DNA of 64,000 nt from Clostridium manihotivorum. GTDB lineage: Bacteria > Bacillota > Clostridia > Clostridiales > Clostridiaceae. Below the pieces are notes generated by a model. The model did not search any database and was not told the DNA's origin. It saw nothing but the letters and a program-made list of their open reading frames with translations. The stretch lies in contig NZ_CP025746.1 of the NCBI RefSeq assembly GCF_004015185.1, positions 2,435,776 to 2,499,775 of the forward strand, read 5' to 3'. The position numbers and the translations under genes were made by a program. This document shows, piece by piece, positions 9,213 to 18,676 of the stretch (its first letter is position 1; each line of letters begins with the position of its first letter).

Positions 9213-9769
9213 ATGGTATATATGCTTAAGGAAAGGGATTGAGGAAAAGTTTAAGATATACTAAGAAATGCTTTGGATACTTGGCGTCACTTTTCTACTG
9301 TATAGGAGAGTATAATTTTTTTTGTTAGCTAAGCCTAGTAATATTAAGGCTTTGTAGTAGCTATTTAGGTTAAACAGTAAAAAATAAAATTATGTCACCT
9401 GCAGAATTTCTTCACATACCTTTAGAAAAGGCAGAGGTGCAAAATAAGCTAATTGAAGGAGATCGCTTCAGCGACTTTTTATAAATACTATCATTTTAAA
9501 TGGTAAAGCAGTATATACAGAAATGATTTTTACAGGAAAGTAGAAGTGGAAAGAATATTAAATTCCCCAAAGTATTAGCTTTAAGCATATAAGCTAATTA
9601 GAAGGGAATGAAGTTGCTTATTTTGCTAGGCATTAAAAACGGAGAAAGTATGTTATCTACTTCAGGTGATTTATGAATCACATATTATATACTTGGCCGT
9701 GGACAAGGGACGGCTTAAGGATAGACAACTTCAAATCCAATCTATTTTTAAAGAAGGGAAGGAAATGTT
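9213..9769. other. Intergenic region with a partial duplication of the 8830-8900 sequence
   Basis: TTAGCTAAGCCTAGTAATAT and the following GTTAAACAGTAAAAAATAAA (about 9324-9393) repeat, with changes, the sequence at 8835-8896 downstream of the yvrJ-like gene. A small hairpin GTCGCTGAAGCGA with a T-run lies at about 9463-9480. No open frame of note is present. Confidence 0.5.
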
Positions 9770-10009
9770 ATGATTAATGACTGTATTTCAATTAACTTAG
9801 AGGAGGGAAGAAATTTCGATAAGCTAAAGATTGCTTTGGCCATAAGAGATTCTACTTATGAGGATGGGCTTGGTTGTTCATTGCTGGAAAATGAGGTTTT
9901 AGAAGATTGTGAAGGATGTTCCTTAAACTATATCTGTCACAAGGTTGAATCTATAGCTAAGGATTACACTGACAAAACAACTAAAGTTATCAGCAGCTTT
10001 AATTTTTAA
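9770..10009 (+). CDS. Small cysteine-containing protein next to DUF1659/DUF2922 genes
   Basis: 79 residues, not recognised. The notable part is the cysteine cluster CEGCSLNYICHKVE (about residues 45-60), of the form C-x2-C-x5-C, with two further Cys in the N-terminal half (residues 5 and 36); it could bind metal or be redox-active, which is inference. A well-placed AAGGGAAGGAAATGTT precedes ATG 9770, and codon use matches its neighbours, so I regard it as real. It lies 227 bases upstream of the DUF1659 gene on the same strand and may belong to the same transcription unit. Confidence 0.65.
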   Translation: MINDCISINLEEGRNFDKLKIALAIRDSTYEDGLGCSLLENEVLEDCEGCSLNYICHKVESIAKDYTDKTTKVISSFNF

Positions 10010-10236
10010 GAATAATTGTAAAAAGGGCAAGCAGTTAGCTTTTACTAGTAACTAAGGTGTTTAAGAATTTTAGATTGTTGGAAATGCAGAATAAGTTCTA
10101 GTTCTAAGTAATAATATATCTAAGTTTACTAAACAGGATTATGATAGATTTCATTATTAATCAGTATGTCTATAGGCATAAATTGAGAGAGTGACGGAAG
10201 TATTAGGCTTAGTGAAGCTTGAAGGGAGGTGAAGAT

Positions 10237-10458
10237 ATGGCAACTTCAATATTGAGTAATAACTCCATGATAATAAAGTACAAGACTGGTACCAATGAAA
10301 AAGGCGATGATATATTTAACAGTCAGAGGTTTTCAGATGTGAGGCTAGACATAAGCGATGATGATTTTTATGCAGTTGGAAAGGCACTAGCAGGTCTCAT
10401 GAGTTCTGATGCTGTTAGTATAAGAAAGCAGCACGACTATTTAGTTGAGGATATTTAA
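10237..10458 (+). CDS. DUF1659 domain-containing small protein
   Basis: 73 residues matching the DUF1659 family: KYKTGTNEKGDDIFNSQRFS, then a segment ending in VGKALAGLMS and SIRKQHDYLVE. Function is unknown; the family nearly always occurs with DUF2922, and that partner follows 133 bases downstream. GGGAGGTG lies six bases before ATG 10237, so I start here and not at the upstream in-frame codon at 10219. A second DUF1659 copy is encoded at 20602-20826. Confidence 0.85.
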   Translation: MATSILSNNSMIIKYKTGTNEKGDDIFNSQRFSDVRLDISDDDFYAVGKALAGLMSSDAVSIRKQHDYLVEDI

Positions 10459-10591
10459 AAGCCTTAAGCTACAAATGCAAAGTCTTGGGTCTTATTATGG
10501 AAGTGTTATATGTTGTTTAAGAATTAATTAGGACATCCTTATAGCCTCAATAATGGTGTAGACCTAATTTATTAAGAAAGGAGGTGCCTTT

Positions 10592-10813
10592 ATGGAGGTA
10601 AAATACCTTGTACTCGCATTTAAAAACGAAAAGGGAGATAAGATAAATATATCTCTACGTGGAGTAAGGGACAATCTAACACAACAAGAAATATCGAATA
10701 CAATGGATATGGTGATAAGTAAGAATGCCTTTTCTAGTTCAGGGGGAAAACTGGTGCAAAAGGTTGGAGCACAGATGATAAGTAAGAATGTGGATGAATA
10801 TAAGGTAGGATAG
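10592..10813 (+). CDS. DUF2922 domain-containing small protein
   Basis: 73 residues of the DUF2922 family: a strand LVLAFKNEKGDKINISLRGV, then LTQQEISNTMDMVISKNAF and a closing GGKLVQKVGAQMI segment. It is the usual partner of DUF1659 and probably co-transcribed with it. The ribosome site AAAGGAGGTG is close to ideal. The paralogue at 20050-20265 shares the layout, with Asp in place of Asn in the pre-helix turn and a different C-terminus. Confidence 0.85.
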   Translation: MEVKYLVLAFKNEKGDKINISLRGVRDNLTQQEISNTMDMVISKNAFSSSGGKLVQKVGAQMISKNVDEYKVG

Positions 10814-10967
10814 TTTTTTTGGAGTTAAAGCATAGGATGACAGGCTACCTAATTTAAACAGGGTACTTTAACGGACTTATATAATTTGAAGCCGGTTGAG
10901 GGATGACTAACGACTTAATTTTACAGGGTACTTGAAAAGATCACTAAGTTTAAGGACTAAGGTGGTA

Positions 10968-11048
10968 GATAATAAGTAAGTAGGATAACTATATTTATAA
11001 AGTCTGCGGATTTCTCGCCCATAAGGTGGTATATATAATAAGTAAGTA
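10968..11048. repeat. Direct repeat of about 25 bp
   Basis: AAGGTGGTAGATAATAAGTA and AAGGTGGTATATATAATAAG, each followed by a GTAAGTAG tail, lie at about 10968-10992 and 11022-11048. The second copy runs directly into a terminator. Confidence 0.6.
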
Positions 11049-11093
11049 GAGTAGTAGTGATTCTTTTTTTGGGAAAGGACACTACTACTTTTT
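11049..11093. terminator. Bidirectional intrinsic terminator
   Basis: AGTAGTAGTG pairs with CACTACTACT across a loop of about 20 bases, with TTTTTA after it. It separates the DUF2922 gene from the convergent phospholipase-like gene. Confidence 0.75.
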
Positions 11094-11224
11094 ACTTTAT
11101 AGATTATATTGGTGAATATATGAATGTTACCAGAAGCTGGGTTAGGATGTTGGCTTTTGATTTTATAAATCATATTAGCGAATCCTATTGAAATTTATTA
11201 CTTAGAACAGCTTCATTCGCTTCT

Positions 11225-11899
11225 TTATAAATACTCTTCTTTAAGAATTTGATTTATTTTTTCAGAACTTTCCATAATAAAGTTATCCATTTCTTCTTCC
11301 TTAAGGTATATATATTCTCTATCCAAGTTGTCTCTCTCACCACTGTAGAGGTCTATTATATACTCTCGCCTGTTTGAAAAGGCATCCTTGCTGAAGAAGT
11401 CTATATAGTGATTTTGAAATCCAACTGCAGACTTATATATAGAAAAAGCCTTGAAGTTAGGATTTTTCTTAAGATAAAGAAAATCTAGGTCATACCAATC
11501 TTTCTTTTGTGCCCATATCCAATCATTTCTGTTTTGAGCATATAGAGCTTTAAACTTGTATTTGCAAGGACGAAATATTTGCTTCACCCACAGAATATCA
11601 GTTAGTAGATGAGTTAAGTAGCCTAGATAAAAAGACTTTTGCGGTGGGGTGTATTTTTTCCTTTGTTCTAAATTATAGAACTGTTCAACATATTCATCTA
11701 GGTGAATATCTTTAAAACCATCTTCATTAGTGGTTTTGAAATGTGAAACATCTCCACTTGGGGTAAAAGCTGACCAATCCTCATTTGGGACACCACTATC
11801 CGGTGCTATATTGCCAACTACGAACTCAGTTGGTGAGAGATTGGGGATTTTATCAAGTAAATATTCTGCTACACGAAGATGTACTATCCAAGAAGCCAT
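11225..11899 (-). CDS. Zinc-dependent phospholipase C-like protein
   Basis: 224 residues. The first half carries the zinc phospholipase C/D family pattern: His 7 in SWIVHLRVAEYLL, GNIAPDSG near residue 29, the FTPSGDVSHFK segment (Asp and His), and YLGYLTHLLTDI around residues 91-102. These His/Asp positions are the expected zinc ligands. The C-terminal half is helical and highly charged. No signal peptide is visible, so it is probably cytoplasmic and may not be a toxin-type enzyme; the family also includes many uncharacterised hydrolases. AAGGAG precedes ATG 11899. A close paralogue at 56342-59843 is broken by an IS66 insertion. Confidence 0.8.
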   Translation of the reverse strand: MASWIVHLRVAEYLLDKIPNLSPTEFVVGNIAPDSGVPNEDWSAFTPSGDVSHFKTTNEDGFKDIHLDEYVEQFYNLEQRKKYTPPQKSFYLGYLTHLLTDILWVKQIFRPCKYKFKALYAQNRNDWIWAQKKDWYDLDFLYLKKNPNFKAFSIYKSAVGFQNHYIDFFSKDAFSNRREYIIDLYSGERDNLDREYIYLKEEEMDNFIMESSEKINQILKEEYL

Positions 11900-11975
11900 A
11901 TGTAATCTCCTTTCTTACTAGCCTTATACACACTGAGAAATTGCTGCATATGTAAAAATTCTTTAAGTGTCTACT

Positions 11976-12194
11976 TCAGCTCTTCTTTTTGCTGCAAGGT
12001 TCACAATAGCTGAGATTATGAATAACACTGATGAAGTCTTTTTCATAGAATCCCCTTAATAAGTTTCTTATATTAAATACGCAAATAATTATAACATATA
12101 ATGGAATAAAGGAAAAAATTAAAGAAGAAAACCTATAGATATGTATTAATAGAATTGGTAGTTTGCTATTATACCCCAATTCTTTAAATATCAT
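11976..12194 (-). CDS. Possible small membrane protein
   Basis: 72 codons starting at ATG 12194 with AAGGAAGG nine bases upstream. The central segment (PILLIHIYRFSSLIFSFIPL and the YVIIICVFNI part) would cross the membrane once or twice, and the end CEPCSKKKS has a Cys pair. It follows the membrane protein at 12233 on the same strand. No family is recognised. The frame also stays open upstream to 12293, overlapping that gene, so a chance frame remains possible. Confidence 0.35.
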   Translation of the reverse strand: MIFKELGYNSKLPILLIHIYRFSSLIFSFIPLYVIIICVFNIRNLLRGFYEKDFISVIHNLSYCEPCSKKKS

Positions 12195-12232
12195 AAGGCT
12201 AACCTTCCTTATCAAATTAGATAAATATATAT

Positions 12233-12838
12233 TTAGAGATTCTTTTTGAAATATTGATATGCAAGAATACAAATAGGAGTAAAATATACACACCAGAACT
12301 CCAAAGCCAGTACACCCATAGTATAACTGCCCTTTGCAGCTGTGCTAAACACACCAAGTATAGGCATTATAATACAGGATAATGCAAATACTCCATGAAT
12401 CAATAGTAATGCCTTTAACCATTTATCTCTTTTATTAAAGACTTCTATGGTCAAGCCTACAAAAAATGTGGAAAGTGCCATAAAAGCATAACCATACAAA
12501 TCATAGTTGAAAAATAAACTGCCCAGGTGCTGATAGTCAAGTATGGCAAGAGCTTCAGGACTTAATTTTGATAAGCGAATAGTTGTTAATTGTGCAAAGT
12601 ACACCAGTCCAACAAGTACAGCATATACAGAAGAAAAAGCAATTGCAGCATAGCCGGCAGCTTTATTTTCCTTACTGTTTAACGAAGAAAAGGTGCAAAT
12701 CATTGGAATAAATCCTAAGGAAATAATAATACTGAAGAAATAACCTCCAGCATTTTTACCTACTATCATAGAAATAGCAAAGCCTATGACACCAATTAAA
12801 GTGACAATAGCCGAATGCATACCAATTTTTTTATTCAT
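12233..12838 (-). CDS. Six-helix membrane protein, unknown function
   Basis: 201 residues with six hydrophobic helices evenly spread from AIVTLIGVIGFAISMIVG to the ILAYQYF end, nearly no soluble domain, and short charged loops such as NKRDKWLK. It resembles a family of uncharacterised clostridial and bacillar membrane proteins. AGGAGG seven bases before ATG 12838 decides the start; an upstream ATG at 12868 lacks a site. It may be a transporter-like or sensor protein, but no motif shows this. Confidence 0.65.
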   Translation of the reverse strand: MNKKIGMHSAIVTLIGVIGFAISMIVGKNAGGYFFSIIISLGFIPMICTFSSLNSKENKAAGYAAIAFSSVYAVLVGLVYFAQLTTIRLSKLSPEALAILDYQHLGSLFFNYDLYGYAFMALSTFFVGLTIEVFNKRDKWLKALLLIHGVFALSCIIMPILGVFSTAAKGSYTMGVLALEFWCVYFTPICILAYQYFKKNL

Positions 12839-12994
12839 GATACCTCCTAAAAACATAATAAAATTCATATTGTAATAACAGCATTTTGTTTAATTATATT
12901 GTATGTGGAAATAAATATCCAATATTTTATATAATTTCATAAAAATTAACTTATGAGATATACAAGAACCTAGAGAAGCTCTAAGAAGATAATG

Positions 12995-13099
12995 ATACAG
13001 GTATCTAACTTCAACTGTAATTTATACATGCCTGATAATCCCCAGAAGCCGGTATTATCGAACATTTATAAATTAAGTTCCCGTAAAGGATACCTATAG
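12995..13099. repeat. Family A repeat (full copy, reverse orientation)
   Basis: CAGGTATCTAACTTCAACTG opens and AAAGGATACCTATAG closes the copy. The central hairpin is CCTGATAATCCCCAGAAGCC followed by GGTATTATCG. It lies in the 876-base gap upstream of the PAP2 phosphatase gene. Confidence 0.85.
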
Positions 13100-13381
13100 C
13101 ATACTACTTCAAAATTATATCTATCAAATGCAAAGCTTCTTAAATTTATTGAAAGTTTTATTTGAGTCTAAGGAATGAAGTGGAATGTCTCTTAAAAGAA
13201 ATAGATATTCCAGTTTTATAATTTTGAAAATACTAGGAAGCATTTTAGCTATTAATGGCATTCTTATTGATTTATATATTTTACTTTGAGCAGTTACATT
13301 CTTTGCTCTCTATTGAAGGGGAACAGCTATATAAAATATAAAGCTGAATATTTAATAGATTTTACAATTATTATCCATATT

Positions 13382-13410
13382 TTAACATCCGCTTAACCTT
13401 GGCATAATAT
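13382..13410 (+). promoter_or_regulatory. Possible PhoP-box-like promoter upstream of the PAP2 gene
   Basis: TTAACA (13382-13387) and TTAACC (13393-13398) are direct repeats 11 bases apart, as in Gram-positive PhoP boxes, and are followed by CATAATAT (13403-13410), which could be a -10 element. Control of a surface phosphatase by phosphate starvation would make sense. The site lies about 305 bases before the start codon, so a long leader or another promoter must be assumed. Confidence 0.3.
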
Positions 13411-13714
13411 AGTTGGGAAAAATACTTACTATAATATACTTGATGCAGATTTTATAGATGTAGTAGATCTGATTATGAATTAGTAATTAATCAGATTTAA
13501 ACCTGGTATTATTCGGAAAGATAAATCTATATAATAATAGATTTTGGCAACCTAAAATCTTATAAGTCGTATCTTATAGTTGAAAAAGGTAGAGGTTCTA
13601 TTAGTTGAATTTTCACTTCCTGGATACAGATGATAGGCTAAAGTTTCTACTTAAGTAGGTTTATGCATCTTAAAAGTAGCATTAATATAGGTTTTATGAA
13701 AGGATAAGATTTAA

Positions 13715-16153
13715 ATGGGCTTAAATAAAAGGATAGTTCCACTAGTTTTACTGGCGGCGGTTACCACAAGCTGCTTTACAAGAACCGCTCTAGCTGATGC
13801 ACCTAATGCACCACAACCGGCAGCTTACGGTTATTATGTAGACTCATGGAAAAATAATACCACTTCTAATATGACTCCAAGTACCAATCCAGCTATTGGG
13901 GTGCTTTCAGAATATCTTAAGCTATGGACTCCAGGAACTGCTTGGAATAATGGTACTATACTCAATGCACCAATACTAAATTCAAATATTCAAAAATCTA
14001 TAGATATTACTAACAACCGTTCTGAAGCTGAAGCTCATCAGGCTTATCTCGATGATCGTAGAAATCAGAGCTATGGCATAATTAATGGACTTGGTAAGTA
14101 CACTGATGCCTTTATTGCTGGAGCTAATGCGGGAACCTCAATACCTTATGATATTCCTCAGGATGCTACTACAAAAAAATACGATGATAAAGGTAATAGC
14201 AATGGAAATTGGGCTGAGACTAATTCAAACCTTGGAAATATGGTTAATTTGGTTAATGTACTTAGAAGTAGTGCTGCTTCAACAACTCCAGCAAAGTCTT
14301 ACTATCAATATCCACGTCCTTGGCGTTGGAGCACTGATGTAAAAGTATTGCCTACCTTGGAACCAGCTAAGAGCACTACTCCAGAAACTGATGGAGGCTT
14401 CCCAAGTGGACATACAAACGCGGCATACTTAGCTGCAATAGGCTTAGCTTATGCATTTCCAGAGCGTTTTCAGGAAATGATTACTCGTGCCTCAGAGTTA
14501 GGTTATGATAGAATCGTAGCAGGAATGCATTCACCTCTTGACGTAATGGGAGGACGTATGACTTCTACAGCTATTGCCGCTGCAGCGTTAAATAATCCAG
14601 ACAATCAAATTGCAAAACTTGCAGCTTATAACGATGGACGTAAGCTTTTAGCACAAAGCAATGCTTCTTCCGTTGATAGATTCAGTGATTATGCTAAGAA
14701 TAAGAAGAATTATACTGATAGATTAACTTATGGTTTTCCTCAGATTGGGGACAAGAGTAAGGCTATGATAGTGCCAAAGGGAGCAGAGGTGTTACTAGAA
14801 ACCAGACTTCCATATCTTGATGCAAATCAACGTCGTGCGGTGCTAGCTACTACAGGTGTGCAATCAGGTTTCCCATTACTTGATGATGCTGAAGGATGGG
14901 GACGTCTTAATCTTTTCGCAGCAGCAGATGGCTATGGAGCATTATTGGACAAGGTTAATGTAAATATGGACGCTGCTAAAGGTGGTTTCAATGCTTTAGA
15001 TATTTGGAAAAATGATATTGCTGGAAATGGAAGCTTAGTTAAGAATGGAACTGGTACCTTAAAGCTTATAGGCAATAACAGCTATTCTGGTGGTACAGAA
15101 GTGGACAACGGAACTCTAGAAATGGACTCAGCTAATGCCTTAGGTTCTGGTAAGGTCAACAATAATGGTGGGACAATAACTGAAGCTGTAGCTGGTGCTG
15201 CAAATATAGGAAGTGAGTTTGATCAAGCACCAAATAGCACACTTGAACTTAGCATAGGTAGCAAGGATGATTTATTAAATATAGCAGACAAAGCTGATCT
15301 TTCTGGAAATCTAAAGTTAAACTTTTTAAATAACTATGTACCTCAAGATGGAACTCCTATAATAACTTATAAGAAGGATGGACGTACTGGACAATTTACT
15401 TCATTAGTTACAACAGGTCTTCCAAGCAATTATAAGGTTTCACTTGACTATAACGCTGATAATATTAGTCTAAAATTAGTCGATACAAATGTTGTAAAAG
15501 TAAACACAATAGCTGTAAGCGGAAAAGATGGAGCTTCTTCAATTACAACAAGAGGCGGTAAGCTACAAATGCTTGCTAATGTAGGTCCAGATAATGCTAC
15601 TGACAAATCAGTTACTTGGTCAGTTTTAGGAGCAGATGGAAAACATACAGATTTAGCATCTATAGATCAAAATGGTTTATTAACTGCATTAAAGGATGGC
15701 AATGTACAAGTAGTAGCAACAGCTAAAGACGGTTCAGGAGTAAATGGACAAACTACCGTTGCAATATCTGGTCAAGCAGTAATTAGTACTCAACCTACAG
15801 ATAATAGTGGAAATGGTGGAAGCAATGGTAATCCAAGTACTCCATCAAATACTAACACTACAGGAAGCAATACCAATACCACCACTAATAATTCTGGAAG
15901 TAATTCAAACACTACAACTAATAATACAGGTAACAATTCAAATTCTAATAACGGTGGAAGCAGCTCAAGTACTATAAATAATACAGTGAATGGTTCAAGT
16001 AATAGTACTGGAAGCAATACTGTTAAGACAAGCACTTCATCATTGCCTAAAACTGGAGCAATGATAGATAGCAACCTACTAGGATTAATGGGATCATTAC
16101 TAGTTGGTGCAGGATCCATAGGTGTATTTAGAAGAAAAAGAAAAGAAGATTAA
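13715..16153 (+). CDS. LPXTG-anchored PAP2 family phosphatase with autotransporter-type repeat and Big_2 domain
   Basis: 812 residues. Residues 1-27 are a signal peptide (GLNKRIVPLVLLAAVTTSC, cut near ALA-DA). The catalytic domain has all three PAP2 motifs: K194-x6-R-P (KSYYQYPRP), PSGH from residue 230, and R266-x5-H272-x3-D276 (RIVAGMHSPLD), with Asp where the usual Ser precedes Arg. About residues 430-490 hold an autotransporter-associated beta-strand repeat (SLVKNGTGTLKLIGNNSYSG, GGTEVDNGTLEM). About 590-690 hold a bacterial Ig-like (Big_2) domain. A Ser/Thr/Asn/Gly linker leads to the sortase signal LPKTG at 777, a hydrophobic stretch and RRKRKED. It should act as a wall-bound acid phosphatase; vanadium haloperoxidases share the fold but are less likely. 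A terminator follows. Confidence 0.9.
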   Translation: MGLNKRIVPLVLLAAVTTSCFTRTALADAPNAPQPAAYGYYVDSWKNNTTSNMTPSTNPAIGVLSEYLKLWTPGTAWNNGTILNAPILNSNIQKSIDITNNRSEAEAHQAYLDDRRNQSYGIINGLGKYTDAFIAGANAGTSIPYDIPQDATTKKYDDKGNSNGNWAETNSNLGNMVNLVNVLRSSAASTTPAKSYYQYPRPWRWSTDVKVLPTLEPAKSTTPETDGGFPSGHTNAAYLAAIGLAYAFPERFQEMITRASELGYDRIVAGMHSPLDVMGGRMTSTAIAAAALNNPDNQIAKLAAYNDGRKLLAQSNASSVDRFSDYAKNKKNYTDRLTYGFPQIGDKSKAMIVPKGAEVLLETRLPYLDANQRRAVLATTGVQSGFPLLDDAEGWGRLNLFAAADGYGALLDKVNVNMDAAKGGFNALDIWKNDIAGNGSLVKNGTGTLKLIGNNSYSGGTEVDNGTLEMDSANALGSGKVNNNGGTITEAVAGAANIGSEFDQAPNSTLELSIGSKDDLLNIADKADLSGNLKLNFLNNYVPQDGTPIITYKKDGRTGQFTSLVTTGLPSNYKVSLDYNADNISLKLVDTNVVKVNTIAVSGKDGASSITTRGGKLQMLANVGPDNATDKSVTWSVLGADGKHTDLASIDQNGLLTALKDGNVQVVATAKDGSGVNGQTTVAISGQAVISTQPTDNSGNGGSNGNPSTPSNTNTTGSNTNTTTNNSGSNSNTTTNNTGNNSNSNNGGSSSSTINNTVNGSSNSTGSNTVKTSTSSLPKTGAMIDSNLLGLMGSLLVGAGSIGVFRRKRKED

Positions 16154-16176
16154 CATTTAGCTAATATTCCCTTAAA

Positions 16177-16220
16177 GGGAGTTCAGAGTCTGTAGCAACA
16201 GCAGAACTGAGCTCCTTTTT
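16177..16220 (+). terminator. Intrinsic terminator of the PAP2 gene
   Basis: GGAGTTCAGA pairs with ACTGAGCTCC with one G-U and one mismatch; the inner TCTG/CAGA extends the stem, and TTTTT follows. Confidence 0.8.
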
Positions 16221-16710
16221 ACTCTGTAAAATAATATATTATGAAAGATAAAATCTCTGCCAAGTATAATGAAAAGGTTTTTTTTAGGAAGCAAACATGA
16301 AATCTAAATCCATAACAAAAGTACAATAAAAAGTTTTATTCTTCCTAGGAAATTATTAAATGCTCTGTTAGCTTAACATACTAATATAAAGCCTTTGAAT
16401 AGATTTTTAGGAGAAATAATAAAAAAAGAAATATTATTTTTAAACTTTCATGCTAATTCTAGGTATTGTTCTAAATGGCATAAATCTTCAATAAAGAGAA
16501 GGAACTATAAAGAGCAAGGATTTATAAGTACAATCTCAGACCACTAATATTAATACAAAGTTAAAGGAATTTAAGATTAGAGAAGTAATTTATGAATTGC
16601 TATTATAAATGATTGAATATTTTCGGGTATATTATATATAATTTAGTAAACATCCAAATATCTTGGATTCCTATTACTTGGATGTAATAAATAGGATTGT
16701 GGTGATGTAT
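16221..16710. other. AT-rich intergenic region, nothing recognised
   Basis: 490 bases between the PAP2 terminator and the next start. No family A or B repeat, strong hairpin or open frame beyond chance is seen. Confidence 0.5.
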
Positions 16711-17142
16711 ATGGGAAAAAGAAGTAAAATGATAACCACAGCAACGCTATTAATTTTCTGTATTCTATTTATCTCTGTAACTGTCTATATAAAAAGTGGC
16801 ACATCTAAAAAAAATTCAGAGAATGAAATATATCCTAAAGGAGATATAAGTAACTCAAAGGTGTTCGATAGCTCTCATAATAAAAAAGCAGTTTCATTAA
16901 ATAAAGAAGATGCCAAATATATACTGCAAACAGTAAAGGACTCTAAAAAAGATTTAGTTACTGAATATGAAGGTGGCTTGGTGGAACTGAATATTTCTTT
17001 TACTGATTCGGTTATTCAATTAGTTAGAAAAGATGATGAAACAATATACTACGTTTTCCATAATAATAAGATTAATGGCATATGTTATAAAATCAATTCT
17101 AAAAACTTATCAAAGTTTATATTAAAAATCAGCACGCAATGA
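16711..17142 (+). CDS. Small membrane-anchored protein, unknown function
   Basis: 143 residues from ATG 16711, chosen because GTGGTGATG lies just upstream. An N-terminal helix (about residues 8-28, TTATLLIFCILFISVTVYIK) would anchor it, followed by a polar domain with KEDAKYILQTVKDSKKDL and beta-like segments (GGLVELNISFTDS, ETIYYVFHNNKIN). No family recognised. The frame remains open up to 16663, but those codons have no ribosome site. A monocistronic gene surrounded by repeat-rich DNA. Confidence 0.6.
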   Translation: MGKRSKMITTATLLIFCILFISVTVYIKSGTSKKNSENEIYPKGDISNSKVFDSSHNKKAVSLNKEDAKYILQTVKDSKKDLVTEYEGGLVELNISFTDSVIQLVRKDDETIYYVFHNNKINGICYKINSKNLSKFILKISTQ

Positions 17143-17270
17143 TTATATAATCTAATTTTAGGGGACTCTATGGGTTCTCTTAAAATATAATATATTCACA
17201 CCATTAGTCTTTAAAATAGTATGAATTTAAAAAGGTATGAAGTGGTGCATCTTCAAATGTAGATGTAGAT

Positions 17271-17692
17271 ACCTTTATGAGCTGAGAATTTAACGGTATA
17301 AATTCTAAAAAAGCAGTAAGTATTACATCTTTGGGCATAGATGTAGGCGATTTTATAGATTTGGGAAATATAGGTATTAGGCAGTATGTGTGATAGTATT
17401 TTCAGTGCCTATATGTATGTATTTAAAAATGTTGTTATCATATAGTTGAGCATTTTATTGTACTAAATAAGCAGTATTTTAGCAGGAAAGCCATTTTAAA
17501 AATTCATTTCTTTATGAGCTGAGAATTTGAAGGTATAAGTTCTAAAATAGCAGTAAGGCTATATCTTTGGATATAGATGTAGACTATTTTATAGATTTGG
17601 GAAATATAGGCATTGGCCAGCGTATGTGATAGGATTTTCAGTACCTATATATATGTATTTAAAAAATGTTGTTACTGGATAGTCAGAAAAAT
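17271..17692. repeat. Direct duplication (about 175 bp, period about 240) ending in family B cores
   Basis: Both copies (about 17271-17445 and 17510-17692) begin TTTATGAGCTGAGAATTT, share ATAGATTTGGGAAATATAGG and TTTTCAGTGCCTATAT, and end with a B core (ATGTATTTAAAAAATGTTGTT). They differ by substitutions and small indels, so the duplication is not recent. Confidence 0.8.
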
Positions 17693-17787
17693 TATTGGCT
17701 CTTTTATAAACGTATGCAAGCTTAGGGGATAAGCATACTTCTAAAACAATATCATTATAAGTTTAAACTAATAGATACTAGTATAAC

Positions 17788-18140
17788 CTTCACCCACATT
17801 TTTTAAATACATAGCCATAAGGAGTTAGAATAGTAGTACCAATACCAGTGAAGCATCTAAGAAAATATCATTTACAAGAGAACAATTTAGAAAATACCTA
17901 TAGGGTTGATTATTATATCAGTTAGAAATCAACTTAGGATTATGCTTAATTTCAACAGTGGCTTTAGGAACTGCCAAAGTTAAGGAAATATGATCGTAAG
18001 AAATTATTTAATGAACATTATTCTAATGAGATTTAGTCACGTAATTGCGCCTATAAGCTCCACACACATTTTTTAAATACATAGCCATAGGGAGTTGAAA
18101 TAGTAGTACCAATACCAGTGGAGCACCTAGGAAAAGCCAT
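17788..18140. repeat. Two inverted-orientation family B units (period about 268)
   Basis: Copies at about 17788-17870 and 18058-18140 share CACATTTTTTAAATACATAG, then CCATAGGGAGTT and AGTAGTACCAATACCAGTG. The unit extends at least 80 bases past the core, more than in other B copies. Confidence 0.75.
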
Positions 18141-18346
18141 TTAAAAGGAAGTATGCAAAGAAGATTCTTATAAGCTCCTCCTTTATATCTAGGAGAGGAA
18201 TAACTTAATTAGTTGAGAAAATACTTAAAGATTATGGTATATTTAGACATGATAATTTAACAGATAAAAAATAAAAGATATATTCAATAAAGATGGGCAA
18301 TTCTGTAATATGTTTTGCTTTAATTGTTAAATATATTAATGTTATA

Positions 18347-18676
18347 TATAGGGAACCTTTGCAAAAACTTAATTTATACTTGTTACAAAATCTCGGCTTC
18401 TGACGATTTTGTGGCATGTAAAAAATTAATAGTTGAAGTTGTTCATATATAGGTATCCTTTACGAAAACTTAATTTATAAATGTTCGATAATACCGGCTT
18501 CTGGGGATTATCGGGCATATATAAATTAATAGTTGGAGTTGGATACCTATATGTATCCTTTATGAAAACTTAATTTATAGATGTTCAATAGTCCCAGGTT
18601 ATTGGGATTAGATAATCCAGGATTGTGGGGAATATCAGGCATACATAAATTAATAGTTAAAGTTGGATAGCTATAC
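18347..18676. repeat. Three tandem family A repeats
   Basis: Copies at 18347-18449, 18449-18550 and 18551-18676 sit head to tail, each with AAAACTTAATTTATA on the left and ATAAATTAATAGTTGAAG or a close variant on the right. The central stems differ (ACAAAATC/GATTTTGT, CGATAAT/ATTATCG) yet pair within each copy. The third copy has an enlarged double hairpin. The last ends 28 bases before the next start codon. Confidence 0.85.

Noticed and set aside
15790..16119. 109-codon minus-strand frame rich in Leu and Val
   Set aside because: It is the antisense shadow of the Thr/Asn/Ser linker of the LPXTG protein.
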